A DNA stretch of 64,000 nt from Enterovibrio norvegicus DSM 15893 (GTDB lineage: Bacteria; Pseudomonadota; Gammaproteobacteria; Enterobacterales; Vibrionaceae), in contig NZ_FOWR01000006.1 of NCBI RefSeq assembly GCF_900115495.1, positions 119,242 through 183,241 on the forward strand, in the 5' to 3' direction. The notes beneath the pieces are model-generated. The model did no database searches and was not told where the DNA came from. It saw nothing but the letters and a program-made list of their open reading frames with translations. Both the position numbers and the translations under genes were made by a program. Numbering within the stretch: the stretch's first letter is position 1; each line of letters begins with the position of its first letter. This document shows, piece by piece, positions 63,899 to 64,000 of this stretch.

Positions 63899-64000
63899 AT
63901 GCGCGATATTCAAATTCTACAAGATACTTTAACTAATCAGTGTCCCACTATTCATAAAAAACGGCTTTATTCTCTGCTACTTGCGACTCAATCCTCACTC
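63899..64000 (+). CDS. IS4-type transposase, N-terminal part (cut by window end)
   Basis: 34 codons are visible, beginning MRDIQILQDTLTNQC and continuing PTIHKKRLYSLLLATQSSL, the start of an IS4-family transposase known from Vibrio and Shewanella. AAGAGGAA lies 7 bases upstream. The frame is open at the window end. The element boundary is probably near 63788; the inverted repeat cannot be confirmed with only one end visible. Confidence 0.8.
   Translation, partial: MRDIQILQDTLTNQCPTIHKKRLYSLLLATQSSL

Noticed and set aside
1..64000. CRISPR arrays, tRNA or rRNA genes, phage modules
   Set aside because: No regular direct repeats with spacers, no cloverleaf or rRNA signatures and no phage structural genes were seen.

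Overview
ORGANISM. The window reads as chromosomal DNA of a marine gammaproteobacterium of the family Vibrionaceae. The evidence is a betIBA-choXWV choline/betaine cluster in Vibrio order, a DUF2860 outer-membrane protein, a SEC-C protein of the PBPRA1643 type, a relative of the Vibrio chitin-oligosaccharide-binding protein, an RFN element before ribB, and integron attC sites at the right end. Gene density and base use are ordinary. The content is accessory and niche-adaptive (no ribosomal, tRNA or replication genes seen), as on a second chromosome. I do not assign a genus; Grimontia, Enterovibrio or Photobacterium relatives would fit. || LAYOUT. 1-1.5 kb: end of a LysR regulator and an M14 metallopeptidase. 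1.5-4.4 kb and 17.7-20.6 kb: two copies of an undescribed two-gene module, a small exported protein (B) followed by a membrane-anchored protein with a beta-rich N-terminal half and a helical-repeat C-terminal half (A). 4.8-9.8 kb: a MITE-like repeat, MipA/OmpV protein, porin, NDH-2 plus SMR pump, and two loci sharing a 25-nt sequence before a terminator (candidate sRNAs). 10.3-11.1 kb: small membrane proteins, one without a start codon. 11.4-15.7 kb: a two-component system flanked by a DUF2860 protein and an exported FAH-fold protein whose upstream regions share GTGAC direct repeats. 16-17.6 kb: LRR-kinase protein and SEC-C protein. 21-29 kb: cupin, then choline uptake and oxidation to betaine under BetI. 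29-41.5 kb: CPA1 antiporter, RluA-type synthase, VOC protein, norR plus hcp (sigma-54 promoter between them), clcA, DUF2127, a yiaWV-like pair and an AraC regulator. 41.7-45.1 kb: FMN riboswitch with ribB, an octamer tandem repeat, and a BCCT transporter. 45-50.4 kb: RsuA-type synthase, small membrane protein plus hydrolase, NTF2-like protein divergent from a LysR regulator, Bcr/CflA pump. 50.9-55.7 kb: TolC/HlyD/two ABC-2 permeases without an ATPase. 56-61.5 kb: orphan CBP-like binding protein, GFA-family protein, and a binding protein coupled to a chemoreceptor. 61.7-64 kb: small genes on the minus strand with attC sites overlapping stop codons (edge of a chromosomal integron), and the start of an IS4-type transposase at the window end. 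|| HOW IT WORKS TOGETHER. Themes are osmoprotection (choline import, betaine synthesis, BCCT uptake, Cl-/H+ and Na+/H+ exchange), nitrosative stress (NorR, Hcp), envelope remodelling (porins, beta-barrels, efflux, the A/B modules) and sensing of periplasmic ligands. The most interesting unexplained items are the duplicated A/B modules with a possible large-lipid-transfer-like protein, the paired sRNA candidates, the GTGAC-repeat regulon, the binding-protein/chemoreceptor pair and the IS-interrupted cassette array.
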